From the NCBI GenBank assembly GCA_948567375.1, contig OX419758.1, positions 20,093,001 to 20,157,000 of the forward strand: a stretch of DNA of 64,000 nucleotides, read 5' to 3'. Below the pieces are notes generated by a model. It did no database searches. It was not told where the DNA came from and saw nothing but the letters and a program-made list of their open reading frames with translations. The translations under genes were made by a program, and so were the position numbers. Shown piece by piece: positions 35,575 through 47,476 of this stretch; the stretch's first letter is position 1, and every line of letters starts with the position of its first letter. The DNA comes from Lunularia cruciata. Taxonomy: Eukaryota > Streptophyta > Marchantiopsida > Lunulariales > Lunulariaceae.

Positions 35575-36560
35575 TAATCTACCTGTGATTGAAGCCAGCA
35601 AGGATTACCATGACCCACGTCAAGCAGGTGGTGGAACAGGTGGTCAAGGTAATCTGGAAAGTTACAACCGCGGTTAAACACATAGTTATCACCTTGAGTA
35701 CTACAGTGTTAAGTAAAATCCTATCTTGTTCTTAATTTGGAACATTTGTAGTACAGTACAGTTGCACTGTGTTGTACAGTGAAGTACCGCAATCTAATCT
35801 GTGTCGTAAATCACATATTCTGCGGGCCCCTTAATAAACTGTCGACCTCCTGGTTGATAAGCTCATAACTTCATACGCTTAGCTAATACGCTGGATGTTT
35901 AAAGATTTTGTCTCATAGGTAGAGTCAAGTAACCTGGAAGCTTCCTCACTTTAGGGGCGTGACAGTCACCCGTTGCTTATGTCTGTGTGTAAAACAAATT
36001 CTCCTTCTTTGTCCTATCAAGCCAAAATCGCCCCTGCTGACGTTGTTGACATTCCCATCACATACAATAAATGAAATGCAAACTGCAGACCTAATGCTGA
36101 TACTTTGGACTGTCTGAGATTGTGGATTCGCTATATTAGGAGAGAAGAGACAAAGTGCTATGCATTAGTTCAAGTCTTTCTTTAGTCAAATAGCTCGCCT
36201 GCAAGCCTGTGCATTGGACCGTTTGTAGCATTGTTATCCAGGGATCGGGTTCGATTCGGAACTTCACGCGTTCTCTTCTACTAATAATATGTTTGCCAGG
36301 ACATTTCATCTGGCACTCGTTTATCCCGTTATGATCCCCTGCTAGATAAGAGCATGGTTAAACTTTTGGACTGTCTTGAGGATTTAGACAGTCTGGGAAC
36401 CGGGTTAGTTGATTCCGACAAGCACATCTACATTCGATGGCCAAAGACAGTGAATAGCTGTGCAGTATCCGTGTTATTAAGGCAGAATCAAGTCTACGAA
36501 AAGCCATATGGTAGAGTAGACAACAGGGGAGTACCTATGAACCAATTTAATTTCTTAAAT
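35575..36560. other. CpG-containing segment without recognised gene
   Basis: Several short ORFs occur with no recognised domain. A tRNA-like box is listed separately. Confidence 0.35.
36190..36262 (+). other. tRNA-like or SINE-like fragment with box B
   Basis: GGGATCGGGTTCGATTC at 36241-36257 includes a near-perfect box B (GGTTCGATTC). Upstream are two weak box-A-like words: TAGCTCGCCTGC at 36191 and TTTGTAGCATTG at 36222. I cannot fold a complete cloverleaf, because the acceptor stem and anticodon arm are not evident. A decayed tRNA or a SINE head is more likely than a working tRNA gene. Confidence 0.3.
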
Positions 36561-39310
36561 TGTAGGTTGATATTGTGATAGAATAATATAATATATTTTG
36601 TATTTAATATTTTCATACGTTAACATCTAATAAATGGTGTCCAACTAATATGGAATCCATCTACATCACCAAAAAATCAATTTGCCTCAATATTTCGCTC
36701 AACGTGGTTTATTGATCCCAAAAATTCTTATCATTTGAATTTCAAGATGATATACCTTTATGCGTTAAGACACGGAAACGGTGCATGGAATGGAGCTATC
36801 TCTTTTGGATTACTGAGTAAACTAAGATTTAGATATATCTCTTATCATACAAGATATATAAAATTTCTCAATAAAATTAAATCTTTATTTTTTATTTTTT
36901 ACTCGATATATTCTGTCTCGCTACTCCAAGTTACTAAAAATTAATGAATTTTTAAATTAAATTAAAAAAAGATTGAATCATAAAAATGAATTTAATTCTA
37001 AATGTAAAAAATCATTTTATTTTAGAGCTATTGTTAAACATTGAATCTTATGATATATAGAAGAACACAATTTAAACCTATCTTGACACATGCTATATTC
37101 AATATTGAAATTAGTTCTTATTGGATGTAATTCTTAAGAAGGACTAAGTTTCCCCATATATTTCCAACGAAGGTTTATGACATAAATCTAAATTCAGTGT
37201 AACAAAAGTGTGTAAATAATCATATTATCATATAAATTCAACTTTAAATATGCACATTTTTATTGAAATTACATAATTCATACCTCTTGAATTCTCTAAT
37301 AACAATGCAAAGTCATATCTTCTTCATATTAATCTAAAAGATTTATTTCATGCTTATATATTGGTATTTAAAAATAAAATTATTTACTAAACTTATCAAT
37401 TCTGGCATTTATATTTCCACTTATGTACACTCTATTCAACTCTCATTACCTAGTATAATGTGGCTTATTTGATTAATTGAGTGCGCTCTACAAATCTTGA
37501 GGATGATCTTTTTTAATCCCATAAATGTCTCAATAATTCATGAGATTAAGGGAAGTCCATTAAAATATCTATATCTTTATTGTTTAGTTATTTTATAATA
37601 TCTTAATAAGACTCTAAATGTTTTCTCGAAAGATTTCCAAGATACTCGATTCACAAAGCACACCATTACATGGGCAATCAATTAGTCAACTAAGCCATAG
37701 TTGACTGTGGTAATAATGTTGTGCATCAAGAGTTGGGTAGAATAGATATAAGTCAAAATTGATCAGATCAAGGATAAGAAAAGAATCACTAGTATACAAA
37801 TTTTCATAACAATGTTTACATGGTGATCTCTTTTGTTCTTCAAAAAATAAAGAACCGGAATAATTAATCACAAAAAAACAACACATAATAAATGCTAATT
37901 ACAACTATTACTTTAAATTCAGAGTCCATTAGATATGAGAGGATATATAAAGTATTTGATAAATTATTCAATATAAATTTTTTAATTAATACCTCAGCAT
38001 AAGCATCAATATACAAGTTTAATTCTACTATATCTTGGAAATAAAAAAATTTCATTAGACATCTCTTTGAACCACTTTAACAATTAAGGTAAAACTGAAC
38101 ATGAGTAAAGATAACTTGTGAGCTTTAGATCTAGCTAAGAAAACACTATCATTATATTACGATAGACTATATTTGTGTGGATAATATTCCAAGATTAGAA
38201 AGAAATGGATGAACGTCTTTTTAGATATCACTTATATAAGTGTTTTTAAAGTCTTCCTTTTTGAGAATCATTGCATAAATATTGATTAACTCCATATACT
38301 AAAACCATAAGTAAATTGAAATGTTTTCACAATCAAATGATAGTTTACAAATGGATATTGTTATCTTACTGCTACATGTACAAGTTTACTAGTATTTGAA
38401 AAAAAATGCTACTTTAAACACAAGAACCTCGTAATGCATAAAACAACCTAGATAGAACTCTTGATTTTTTGAGAAACTTCAAAAGAATGAAATGAAATCT
38501 TACAAATTATATAAGGGAATGAAAATTAATTTGAATTAGACCATTTTGCTACTATTTAGGTTTATCTGTAATTTTCTTACTAGATATTTCTACGTCAAGT
38601 TACTAATATACTGACCCTACAATTATAGTCATCACAAACTATAAAAGGTGATAGTTATATATTCTAAAAACAAGAATATTCCTTCTGTTTCTGAACTTGA
38701 TAGTAAAATTATTATTAGATTTGCATGATATAAAAATTGAAAACTAATCATAGATAATCTTGAAAATTCCATATAATGTGACAATATTAGTAGTTATTCT
38801 TCATATTTCTCAACAAGAGTCTAGATAGCAAGTATTAATGATATTTATTTGTGAAAATTAAAATTAATTAATATGTCAATGCTTAAAAAATCATCTAAAT
38901 TTTATTCACAATTCAACTTGCAATGTCAATATTAAGAACTAAATTATATTTTTTATTCTTCATATTAGAAAATAAAATTTTGAGTAAATTAAAATCAAAA
39001 GAAAGCAAAATCAAAGATAAAGACTCTTAAATATTAATCCTATCCACTTGTTCTATCTTTCATATTTATTTTTTTAGTAGTTACAATATACCATGCTAGA
39101 TTGATATACTTCAAGATTTATGAAATTAAAGTAAAATAAAAAAGAATTAGTCAAGAGTATATACCTTGGACTATATTAGAGATCTGGACAATAATTACTG
39201 AAAATTTATAATAAAAATGAAATATCTCCAAAAGATATTTTGAGATAAAACTCAAGATGAAAAAGACACACTAGCCCATGCATTACATTGGCTACTAACT
39301 AGTAAACCTT
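36561..39310. other. Very AT-rich spacer, CpG-poor
   Basis: About 2.7 kb of A/T-rich sequence with almost no CpG and only chance ORFs. It might contain very old LTR-element sequence, but no coding motif remains. Nothing else is supported. Confidence 0.45.
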
Positions 39311-39312
39311 AA

Positions 39313-39600
39313 TTAATCATACATATAAATAGAACCCCAAAGGATAGTGGGAAGGAGTACAAGGCAAAAAAAGTGTGAAAGGAAAGAAGAGCACAAGGGC
39401 AACCAGTCCCAAACTGCCAAAAAATAAAGACATACACAAGTAGGGCCTGATAAATAAACCAAATAAACTAAAGAGGAGTGATGTACTCTCGAACTGAGTG
39501 ATGAAGGTCCTCCAATGGTAGGGAGGAAGGACCCAAGCCGCACTAGGTGTACCTATTGGATCTACTTGTCAATGAAGACCCAATGCTTGAGCATGTTGCA
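39313..39600 (-). pseudogene. Relic resembling the end of the 49.3-53.7 kb unknown family
   Basis: The minus strand contains a hydrophobic, Cys/Phe/Leu-rich frame (SSFLSHFFCLVLLPTILWG). The same-strand context includes AATGAAGACCCAATGC and a GATGAAGGTCCTCC region. Comparable blocks in the same order occur at 51000-51310 and 52250-52560. It is probably a fourth, truncated piece of that repeated family, but the match is diverged. Confidence 0.4.
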
Positions 39601-39884
39601 AAGTGGAAGAGCCATGAGAGTTAGTCTTCCCTTCAAGCTACCAACTTTTTGACTAAATTGTAAGTCCACTATAGTAATATTCTCTTGGTTAGTTGTATAA
39701 CTTGTTTAAGCCTTGGGCAGTTTTATTGGTTAATTAAGAGTTCAATTAACTAAACATGTTAATGAAGCCTTCTCTTGAATTGGTTTATAGCTAAAGTCAT
39801 AGTGAAAATTATACTCTTGATAATTGGCCCAAGTAAATGGGAAAGTACTTCTTTAAAAGCACAAGATTCAAGAAGAACTTTTGA

Positions 39885-40156
39885 GTAAAAAAGGTTTATT
39901 TTAGTAAAATAGTCAAATAATATACCTCAAAGAAAAAAGAGAAATAAATACCAAAAATGCAAAAAGAAATAAAGAGCAAAAGGTCCAAAAGCAAAGAAGC
40001 TAAAATGAAAAGATAAGTCTTTGGTTTTCAGCTTCTTTGGTTTTGGACCTTTTGCTCTTTATTTCTTCTTGCACATTTTGTATTCCTTTTTTTCTTTTCT
40101 TTGGGGTATACTATTTGAATATTTTACTAAAATAAAAATCTAGAAACCTTTTTGAC
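39885..40156. repeat. Long fold-back: arms of about 117-127 bp, 28-base loop
   Basis: The left arm 39885-40001 and the right arm 40030-40156 are reverse complements over nearly their whole length. One block, AATAAAGAGCAAAAGGTCCA, pairs perfectly, and an outer block, ATTTTAGTAAAATA, pairs with its partner. There are a few mismatches and one insertion of about 8 bases. A transcript through this site would form a long hairpin. No coding content or flanking duplication was seen. Confidence 0.88.
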
Positions 40157-41260
40157 TAATTCTTTTAAGAGGAGGATTAAGACTCCCAAGCCAAGGGAAA
40201 GCAACAAAATAATCTATTATTAAACTTCACAATGGGGAGTTTCAAAGATTGAGTGGGTACCCTTAAAAATCTATAAATTATTTTATGGAAAGTATGAAAA
40301 TTTTTATTGAGTAGGATTGTGGATATGTATGAATTTGACAAAAAGAGGTCATCAAAAACATGATATGTAAAATTGTATGGGGATTTAAATGTGATAATAA
40401 AACTTAATGAGGCACATTAATGAAAGTGCAAATTGAGACATGTGGTATATAAGCAAGTCATTCTTCTAATCCTTGATGTTGAGGACATCATTTTGAAGGG
40501 TTGAGGATTTTGCTCTATTTTCTATTGGTTTTCTTTTATTTCTAATTAATTGTTGTGATTGAGATAAGTCATTGTTCTTTCAAGGCAAACATGCAATTGA
40601 GGCAAGTCATTATTAATGAGCTATGTGGTGTCTAGTGGATCTTTCTAACCTCTAAAAAGCATGGCACTAGGTAAAATTTGTTAGATATCTCACCTAATCT
40701 AACCATAATCCTTGGCTCTATAACCAAGAATTGAAAAATAAAATGGCATATAAAGTCCTACTTCTCCATAAGATATTCTATGGTCTATTAAAAAATGAGC
40801 TCTATATCGTACTTCTTTATGGAAACTCGTAAAAGAATTAACACATACTTGCAAAATCTCCATAAAATTCAATTCTCAAACCAAACTTCTAATGTGATAT
40901 AAATATTTAGTAAATGAGGAGAGAGATGCTCATAGATGTGATGTAAGCTCTTATTGTCATTATGGGACTATGAAGACACATTGCCAAAGAGTGAAGTAAA
41001 CACATTGCTTGAGAGTGCAATTAAATGACAAAACTCTATGTCTAAAGGTTTTGATGGTCAGCTTGGTTAAAGGAAAGGTTTAATACATAAATTTTTTTAT
41101 CATTTGGACAGGCATATTTCATGACATACAAAAACTAGTTTGAACTTAATAAGTCTATGAATTAGATTAATTAAACATAATACTACTTTTTGAAAACTGA
41201 ATAAAGTATAGTCTTGTAGCTAGATGTCATAGAGAAAGAGTAAACAACCAACTCTACACA
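40157..41260. other. Spacer without recognised gene
   Basis: AT-rich with short ORFs and no domain recognised. Confidence 0.35.
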
Positions 41261-41268
41261 TGCAAAGT

Positions 41269-41418
41269 CCTTTCTTATTGGCATCTATCATAAAAGTAGA
41301 TTCTAGGATTTCATACATATCTTTGGTTTGCTCATGAAAAGTCTCTTTTCCTTGGCACCTATCATTATAATAGATTCTTGAACCTATGCATTCCATACAT
41401 ATCTTTGATTTGCTTTGT
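41269..41418. repeat. Degenerate tandem repeat, about 71 to 79-bp unit
   Basis: Two units begin with AAGTC and contain GGCA(T/C)CTATCAT, TAGATTCT and CATACATATCTTTG(G/A)TTTGCT. They end directly before the 5' LTR of the gypsy element, so they are part of its target region. Confidence 0.75.
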
Positions 41419-41427
41419 AACACTAGT

Positions 41428-42114
41428 TGATGCATGTATGCTTTATAAGGATATTAAGTTTGGTATTACAAGTAGGGGAGAAATATTGTCTATATGGAGT
41501 TTAGCTAAGCTTCTACATTAGTCATGATTAGGTAGAGTTAGTTCTAGTTAGATAAAGGTGATCCTATTCTAGAGGAAGGGAAAAGAGTGAGCATCACTAA
41601 TTTTTCTTCTAGTGTATTGACTTGGTATTTTTCTTAGTTATATGACTTTGAGGAAAGAATTGAGAACTCTTGGGCCCACAAGCCTTGTTGGTATGGATTT
41701 TTCTTTATTCCAAGAATAGCCCATGTAAAGGAATCCTTGACTTAGTTGATAGATGAGGATGAGACCACCTACCATGGGATTATTCATATGTGCTTGGATA
41801 CTCCTTTAGACTTTGAGACTTTATTTGACTTTTAGCCTAATAACTTGAGTTACTCTATTATTAATAATTTTGATGTGTAAATTTTTTATAAGTATATAAG
41901 CTATGGTGAGGAGGCACTCATCATTCTTTCATTTGCAACTATCTCTCTCTCATTAAGTTCTCTAATGAACAATATTTTGAGTCTTGGAGGTGCCTTGGAG
42001 TTCTTGTCTTGGAGGAGTGTAATGGAGTTATGATTCCCTGCCTTCTTAGTCCATGGTTCACTACCTTAATAACCATCAAAGGTTTATCCTAAGTGAGAGA
42101 TATGCCGGCTCACA
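41428..42114 (+). repeat. 5' LTR of gypsy element
   Basis: It begins TGATGCATGTATGC and ends GGCTCACA. A promoter-like AAGTATATAAGC lies at about 41889-41900 and is also in the 3' LTR. Confidence 0.88.
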
Positions 42115-42136
42115 TTTTTGGTTCGTTGCCGAGACC
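42115..42136 (+). promoter_or_regulatory. Putative primer-binding site
   Basis: TTTTTGGTTCGTTGCCGAGA follows the LTR end directly, where first-strand priming by a tRNA is expected. Similarity to the Athila/Tat-type site suggests tRNA-Asp, but it is decayed. Confidence 0.5.
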
Positions 42137-43573
42137 TCTCTAGAAGGCAAGATAATGTCTCACGTACAATTCTATATTAGGAAGAAGGAGGTTATGAGAG
42201 CTCAATTGGAAAAAACCTTGGGGGATGAGATTACTAAACTTATGTTAGAGAACTTGGATCCATCAGTCTACCATGTAATTCATTATGACATTTTTAAGGT
42301 GATATCATACATATTATACACATGAGAGGATTTGGAGAGATTGCATAAGATGGATTGCAAATTTTAGGGATTACAATGATTTTGAGCAAAACCTCAAGTT
42401 TTAGATCTGGAATTGAAAAATATCATTGATGATAGCTTGTATTATCTCTTAGTTGAAACACTTGAAATTATTGTGAGGTTATTACATGTATTGGGTAAGA
42501 AATTTTGGAAGATGGTAGGGTATTGTTCCCGCAAATTACATGCTCTTTGGAATTTTGGATAGACTTTTCCATTTTGTTTCATTTTTCATTAGATTTTTTT
42601 GAAACTCTCCAAGATAATTTAGTACAAGATATCTTACTTTGAGCCAAAGAATTGGGGAGAGATCATTCTTGTGCAAGAAGTTATAAATTTTTAAAGTGAG
42701 GAGGGGTAGTTTTTAGACCAAATCTGAAAGATGTGTGCTGAATAGAAAGATGCCTAGGCCAAATGGCTTCATGAAAAGAGCTGAAAGTTTACAAGGGAAG
42801 ACAATGTAAGGTGGTAATTAAGTGTGCAAAATTTCAAAGGGAGTGAGAGTTATAATTTGGGAGAGTTGGTTGACATTATGAGGAGGGGTCATTTTAGGTG
42901 AATTTAGTTCTCATCAATGTGGAATATACAATTGACCCAAAGCATGTTGAGTGTTTAGAATCATCTTGGGAGCCTGGAGTGCCATCAAGAGTGGAAATTA
43001 ATAGTATTTTAAGTTCCTACCTGAAGTGATAGTAGTGGCTGATATGAAGAAAGGAAAGTTTAGAGTAGAATTTGAAGAGAGTGTTGAGAGGATTCAAAGA
43101 CCTTCACCATTTGGAGAAAAGAGTGATTTTAAATGCCCCGTATATGGAGAGAAGGAACAAAAGGCAAGTTCATGTTTATCGAGTCTTGCTAGTAAGAGAT
43201 TGAAAGAAAGGAAAGGCTTGCATGATTTGGGATTGCATGTTGGACCTTCTTCACCAAGATTGCAAGGGAGAAGATCTAGGACCAAGGAGTCGTGTGAAGT
43301 TTGTGGAGTGGAAGGACTTCCAAAGAACCATGAGTGTAAAGGAGCATTAACATTGTTGGAGACCTTGGTGAAGGATCTTGGAGAGAGTTGTAGGACCACT
43401 ATAGAGTGATGGAAATAGTATTTTAGTTGATGGATAAAATATCCATGAGAGTTTGCTTAATTGCACATGTGGATTTGATCATGCTATAGAATCATGGAGC
43501 AAACTTGAATCCTTCTAACTACCTAGAGTGGATTTCTCTCAAATGGTGCTAGTCATCTATATACTCTATCACT

Positions 43574-43597
43574 TATATATATATATATATATATATA
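43574..43597. repeat. (TA)n microsatellite
   Basis: Uninterrupted TA run inside the gypsy element. Confidence 0.9.
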
Positions 43598-44040
43598 CAT
43601 TCAATTTGTTTTTATATATAAATACAAGAGAAAATAGAAAAAAACAAGGAGAGTAGAAAAGTAATGAGAGGCTAAGATGGAGAAACTTTTGGTTTTCTTT
43701 AGCAAGATAAGAGAGGATGTGGAAGCTTTTGTGAGAAATTTAAAGAGTGCTTGCATAAGAAACAATGAGAGGAAGGAGAATGAATGTTCCTCATTACTTG
43801 ATTTCTTTGAGGATGCAACTCTTACAAAGTATGAGTTAGAATACCAAATGAGAGAAAAGAGATGGCCAAGAGGAGTCTTGGGAGAGTTTGACTATAATAT
43901 TCATTAAGAACTTACTTTTGGATGAGAGGTATGAGAGATTGATGGGTGAGGTTACTTTCCTCAAGCAAGGAGATGGAGAGTGTAACAATATGGAGTTTAG
44001 CAATGTAGTTAGTAAAAAATAAGCCAAATAGCCCAAAATA

Positions 44041-44271
44041 TTCCAGAAGCATCTAGAAGCTTCTTAGGAAGCTTCTCGACTAGCTTAACTTGCACCCCAA
44101 GTAGGTAGCTTCTAGAAGCTTCTAACTAGCTTAACTTGCATGCCAAGTAGGTGGATTCTAGAAGGAAGCTTCTTGAGAAGCTTCCTGGTTAACTTGACTT
44201 GCACTCAAAGAAAGTGGCTCAAGGAAGCTTCTTGAGAAGCTTCTCAAGGGCCTTGTATGCTACCTATAAAG
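44041..44271 (+). promoter_or_regulatory. Heat-shock-element array followed by TATA box
   Basis: Inverted GAA/TTC blocks are stacked: TTCCAGAAGCATCTAGAAGC at 44041, TTCTAGAAGCTTC at 44110-44122 (three perfect alternating units), then GAAGCTTCTTGAGAAGCTTC near 44164-44183 and again at 44224-44243. They sit in three to four degenerate tandem modules of about 50-60 bp sharing TAGCTTAACTTGCA and CCAAGTAGGT. CTATAAAG at 44264-44271 follows the last block by about 20 bases. This is the arrangement of a plant heat-shock promoter (HSF sites upstream of TATA). It lies between gag pieces, so it may be a nested solo LTR or other insertion, roughly 44021-44375. Function is inferred from motifs only. Confidence 0.68.
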
Positions 44272-45270
44272 AACCAAAGCCAAAGCTCATGCTAGGCATT
44301 CAGAGTTTTCCCACATGCAAGTGTCCCAATATGAGTTTCCATTCTCTTATTTCTCTCCTCGGTCTCGGTCTTTTATAGAGAAAAAGTGAGAGTCTATGTA
44401 GAACAAGTGGAGAAGTTAGAGTCTAGGTTCCACATAGTGTTAAGGAAGAGTGGGAATAATTTTGATACTACCATGATTGGGAAAGGAGCCATGCTCACCA
44501 AGAATTTTTTGGGAAGGTTGAAACTACGAATTTCACATGTAGTCGTTGCTCCTAACCTTGCACCTCCACAAAAGATCCCTTTCAAACTATCACGAAGCAA
44601 CTTGCAGATGTCAAGATCAATGTAGTGCAACTATGGGAGAAGAGAGAGGTAGACCAAAATTTTGGGAGAGGGCCTAGAGGGTATGGAAACTATCCATATA
44701 GAGGAGTCCAACCAACTAGAAATTTCAATGATAGAAAGTGTTTTGCTTGTGTAGGTAGAGGTCACATCTAAAGGAATTGCCCAAATTCCACGTACCATGG
44801 AGGAAGGGGTTATGAGGGGCCAAATAGAGAGAAGGAAGGAGGTGGTGAAGCACAAGTAACTTTTATGAAAATTAGAGGTAAGGAGATAACATCCAGAGAT
44901 GTAGTGGAGAGCAAGTATGAGAAGAGAGAATGCTCAACCTCCAAAGGTGTCTACTTGGAGCTTTTGGCACAAGAGAAGAAGAAATCCCTTTTTACAGATG
45001 ATATACAATCTTCTCAAGAATTCATTCCAAGCAAGGATAGTCTAATGCCCAAAAGGAGTACTTGCACTAGTAGTTCAAAACCATCAACAAAGATTCCAAG
45101 AAAGAAGTTGAAGATGGATGATTTCTTAATCTCAAAGCAACAATGGAGTTACAATGTGTTGGAGGATGTTGTTAGTCATAACTCCAAAATCATAGTGGGG
45201 CCTACCTTGAAGAAGGAACCTAGAGGTGGTTTGAGCTCTACAAGAAGCAAGAAAGAAGAAAGCAAAGGCT

Positions 45271-45610
45271 TTGGTATCAATGGGAGTGGTGGATGCAACA
45301 CCAACACCATTCAAGGGTTGTGAATATGCCTCCAAGACTGATGCAAGGGTGAATGGTCACAACATCAAGCATGCACTTGTTGATGAAGGATATGTGGTGA
45401 ATTCCATGTTGAAGAATTTGGGTATGATAACCTCTAGACCTTCAAAATTTGTAATGAGCATGACAAACAAGCAACAAGTTTGATTGGTGTGTATGATAGA
45501 CAAGGTGGTAATATTAGTTATGGGAATTCAAAATCTCATGAATTTCCAAGTCTTGAAAGATGTAAGTTAGAATTTGCTATTTGGTAGGCCATGGTTGAGA
45601 GTAACTCAAA
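45271..45610 (+). pseudogene. Gypsy aspartic protease region
   Basis: HALVDEGYVVNSMLKNLG at about 45369-45422 occupies the place of the retroviral-type protease active site, with D-E-G where DSG/DGG is common. LLFGRPWLRVTQ near 45577-45610 matches the conserved end of plant gypsy proteases. Frames shift at least once between these pieces. Confidence 0.65.
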
Positions 45611-45759
45611 AAACTGATCAATGGCATAAATGATACTTGAGAAGTGGGCTATCAAACCATTTGGTTATAGTCCCAATAACTAATACCAACCATACCTCAT
45701 ATTTAAATACACCATGTTTTGATCATTAAGATTCAAATTCAAAAGAAGGAGCTTCAAGT

Positions 45760-46674
45760 GTGGACACCAACATGGAAGAAGAGACCTCTTCAGATGAAGA
45801 TGAATCTAAATCCAATTTAGATGTGTATCTCTTGTGTGCTATGGACTTTGTGCCTAAACTAGATGTTTTGAAGGACCTTGATAAATCACCTTTGACACAA
45901 GAGGAGATAGAGAGGAGATTATCTACCCTCAAGTATGGTCTAAATGTTACCAAGGAAGAGAAGGTAAGATTTAAGGAGATGTTCCATAAGTTCATCCATG
46001 TGTTTACTTTTAGTTACAAGAATCTTAAGGAAGTCATCTTGGAGGAGCACCGGATAGAAGTGAAGTCACATGCAAAACCAATTCACCAAAAAAAACATTA
46101 CATTAGTCCACTAATAGCTTTGGTTGTGAAGGAGGAGATTGAGTTGAACTTTGAGGTAGAGAATTCAGAATGGGTATTTCCAATTGTGAGTGTGAAGAAG
46201 AAGAATGGAAAGCTATGGGTATGTGTTGATTACAAGAAGCTCAATGTTGTTACCAAAAAAGACTACTCCCTCTTGCTATTCATTGATGAGATCTTGGAAG
46301 AGATTGCGCGTCATGAGAGGTACAATTTTGGAGATGGTTATAATGGCTACAACCAAATCAAGATTGCACTAGAACATCAACAACTCACCACATTCATCAT
46401 ACCTTGAGGAACTTATGATTTCAAGGTCATGCATTTTGGGCTTTGTAATGCTCTAGCTACATTTCAACGGTTCATCAACAAGGTGTTTGAACCATTAATT
46501 GGGAAATTTGTGAGACATTTCATTGATGACTTTTGTGTCTTTGGGAGCAAGGAGGAGCACTTGATCAAAGTTTTGCAACACTTGGATGAAACAAATATAA
46601 CTCTCTCAACCTATAGAAGTGCATCTTTGGTTATGAAAAAGTGTACTTTTGGGGTACATCCAAGGATGGAATAG
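45760..46674 (+). pseudogene. Gypsy reverse transcriptase, decayed
   Basis: The long frame 45760-46407 carries EWVFPIVSVKKKNGKLWVCV and DYKKLNVVTKKD, then FIDEILEEIARHERYNFGDG, a match to plant Athila/Tat-like RT. A TGA at 46405-46407 replaces the Trp of the usual PWGT. The frame resumes with HFGLCNALATFQRFINKVFE and RHFIDDFCVFG, where FIDD (46519-46530) is the catalytic motif, both Asp retained. The frame closes at 46674. Upstream 45760-46000 is an acidic linker between protease and RT. The RT would be inactive because of the stop. Confidence 0.85.
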
Positions 46675-47476
46675 CAATGGATCTTGAAAAGATGAGAAAA
46701 AACTAAGAGGTTCTATTTCCTTTAAGCTTGACAAAGTTATGCCAATTCTTGGGGATGAATGGGTACTATAAGAGGTTCATCTTCTCATTTTCCAACAAGG
46801 CTTATGCATTGACCATTTATATGAAGAAGGGTGTGGAATATATAGTGATTTTGGAGTGAAAGGAGGCTTTCAAAGCTTTTGAGTAGCTAGAACAATCCTT
46901 TGTTATGGCTCCAATTTTTTCTAAACCTGATTGGATTAAGCATTTCATATTTACATTGATGCTTTTAATGTAGCTATAGGATGCACTCTTAGTCAATAAG
47001 ACCAAGATGGGCATGATCATTCAATAGCTTATGCTAGTAGACAAATGATTTAGTAGAGAAGAACTATGAGAGCATGGAAATGGAAGACTTGACAATAATT
47101 TTTGGTTTTAAGAAGTTTTGACATTATTTGATTGGAGGGACGGCTACCATTGTCATAAATCACAAGGCTTTGAAGCTTCAACAAGCTCAATATGGACAGA
47201 AGACTAGCAAGGAGGATGATACTCATGTTTGAGTATGATTACATCATTGAGGATAGGCCAAGGAAGAAACACGCAAATGTTGATTTATTATGTAGGGCCT
47301 ATGATCATGATGGAGTTGAGCTAGTCAATAATTCTTTCTTAGATGAAGAGCTCATGATAATTCAATCAATCAAGAGGTTCCAATGGAGTACAAGGAGATT
47401 GTATACTTTGTTCCAAGAGGTAGTTTTTGTGATGGGATGCATGCTAGGGAGAGCCAGGCCCTTGCCAAAAATCTAG
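46675..47476 (+). pseudogene. Gypsy RNase H region, decayed
   Basis: After a frameshift, FLGMNGYYKRFIFSFSNKA near 46752-46810 marks the RT connection. ATIVINHKALKLQQAQ near 47150-47200 and MDRRLARRMILMFEYDYIIE with RKKHANVDLLCRA at 47192-47310 are typical of the RNase H end in plant gypsy elements. Several stops intervene. Confidence 0.72.

Larger units (their letters stand above)
42137..45320 (+). pseudogene. Gypsy gag region with zinc knuckle, interrupted
   Basis: Fragments of gag-like sequence occupy several frames. A charged ORF at 43677-43907 (FFSKIREDVEAFVRNLKSAC, with EYQMREKRWPRG) precedes the heat-shock-motif segment. After it come VEQVEKLESRF and a zinc knuckle CFACVGRGHI-stop-RNC at 44739-44780, CX2CX4HX4C in spacing, with a TAA inside at 44769-44771. 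A Lys/Ser-rich linker follows to 45320. ORF 43026-43409 has Cys pairs (CPVYGEKEQ, CEVCGVEGLPKNHEC) that I do not recognise; it may be another zinc-binding part. The first kilobase is poorly conserved. Confidence 0.6.

Noticed and set aside
41269-41418. CRISPR-like direct repeats
   Set aside because: Only two degenerate units of about 75 bp, no regular spacers; a plain tandem duplication in eukaryotic DNA.
43094-43399. 101-codon minus-strand ORF in the gypsy element
   Set aside because: It overlaps a plus-strand gag-region frame in an element whose coding strand is plus.
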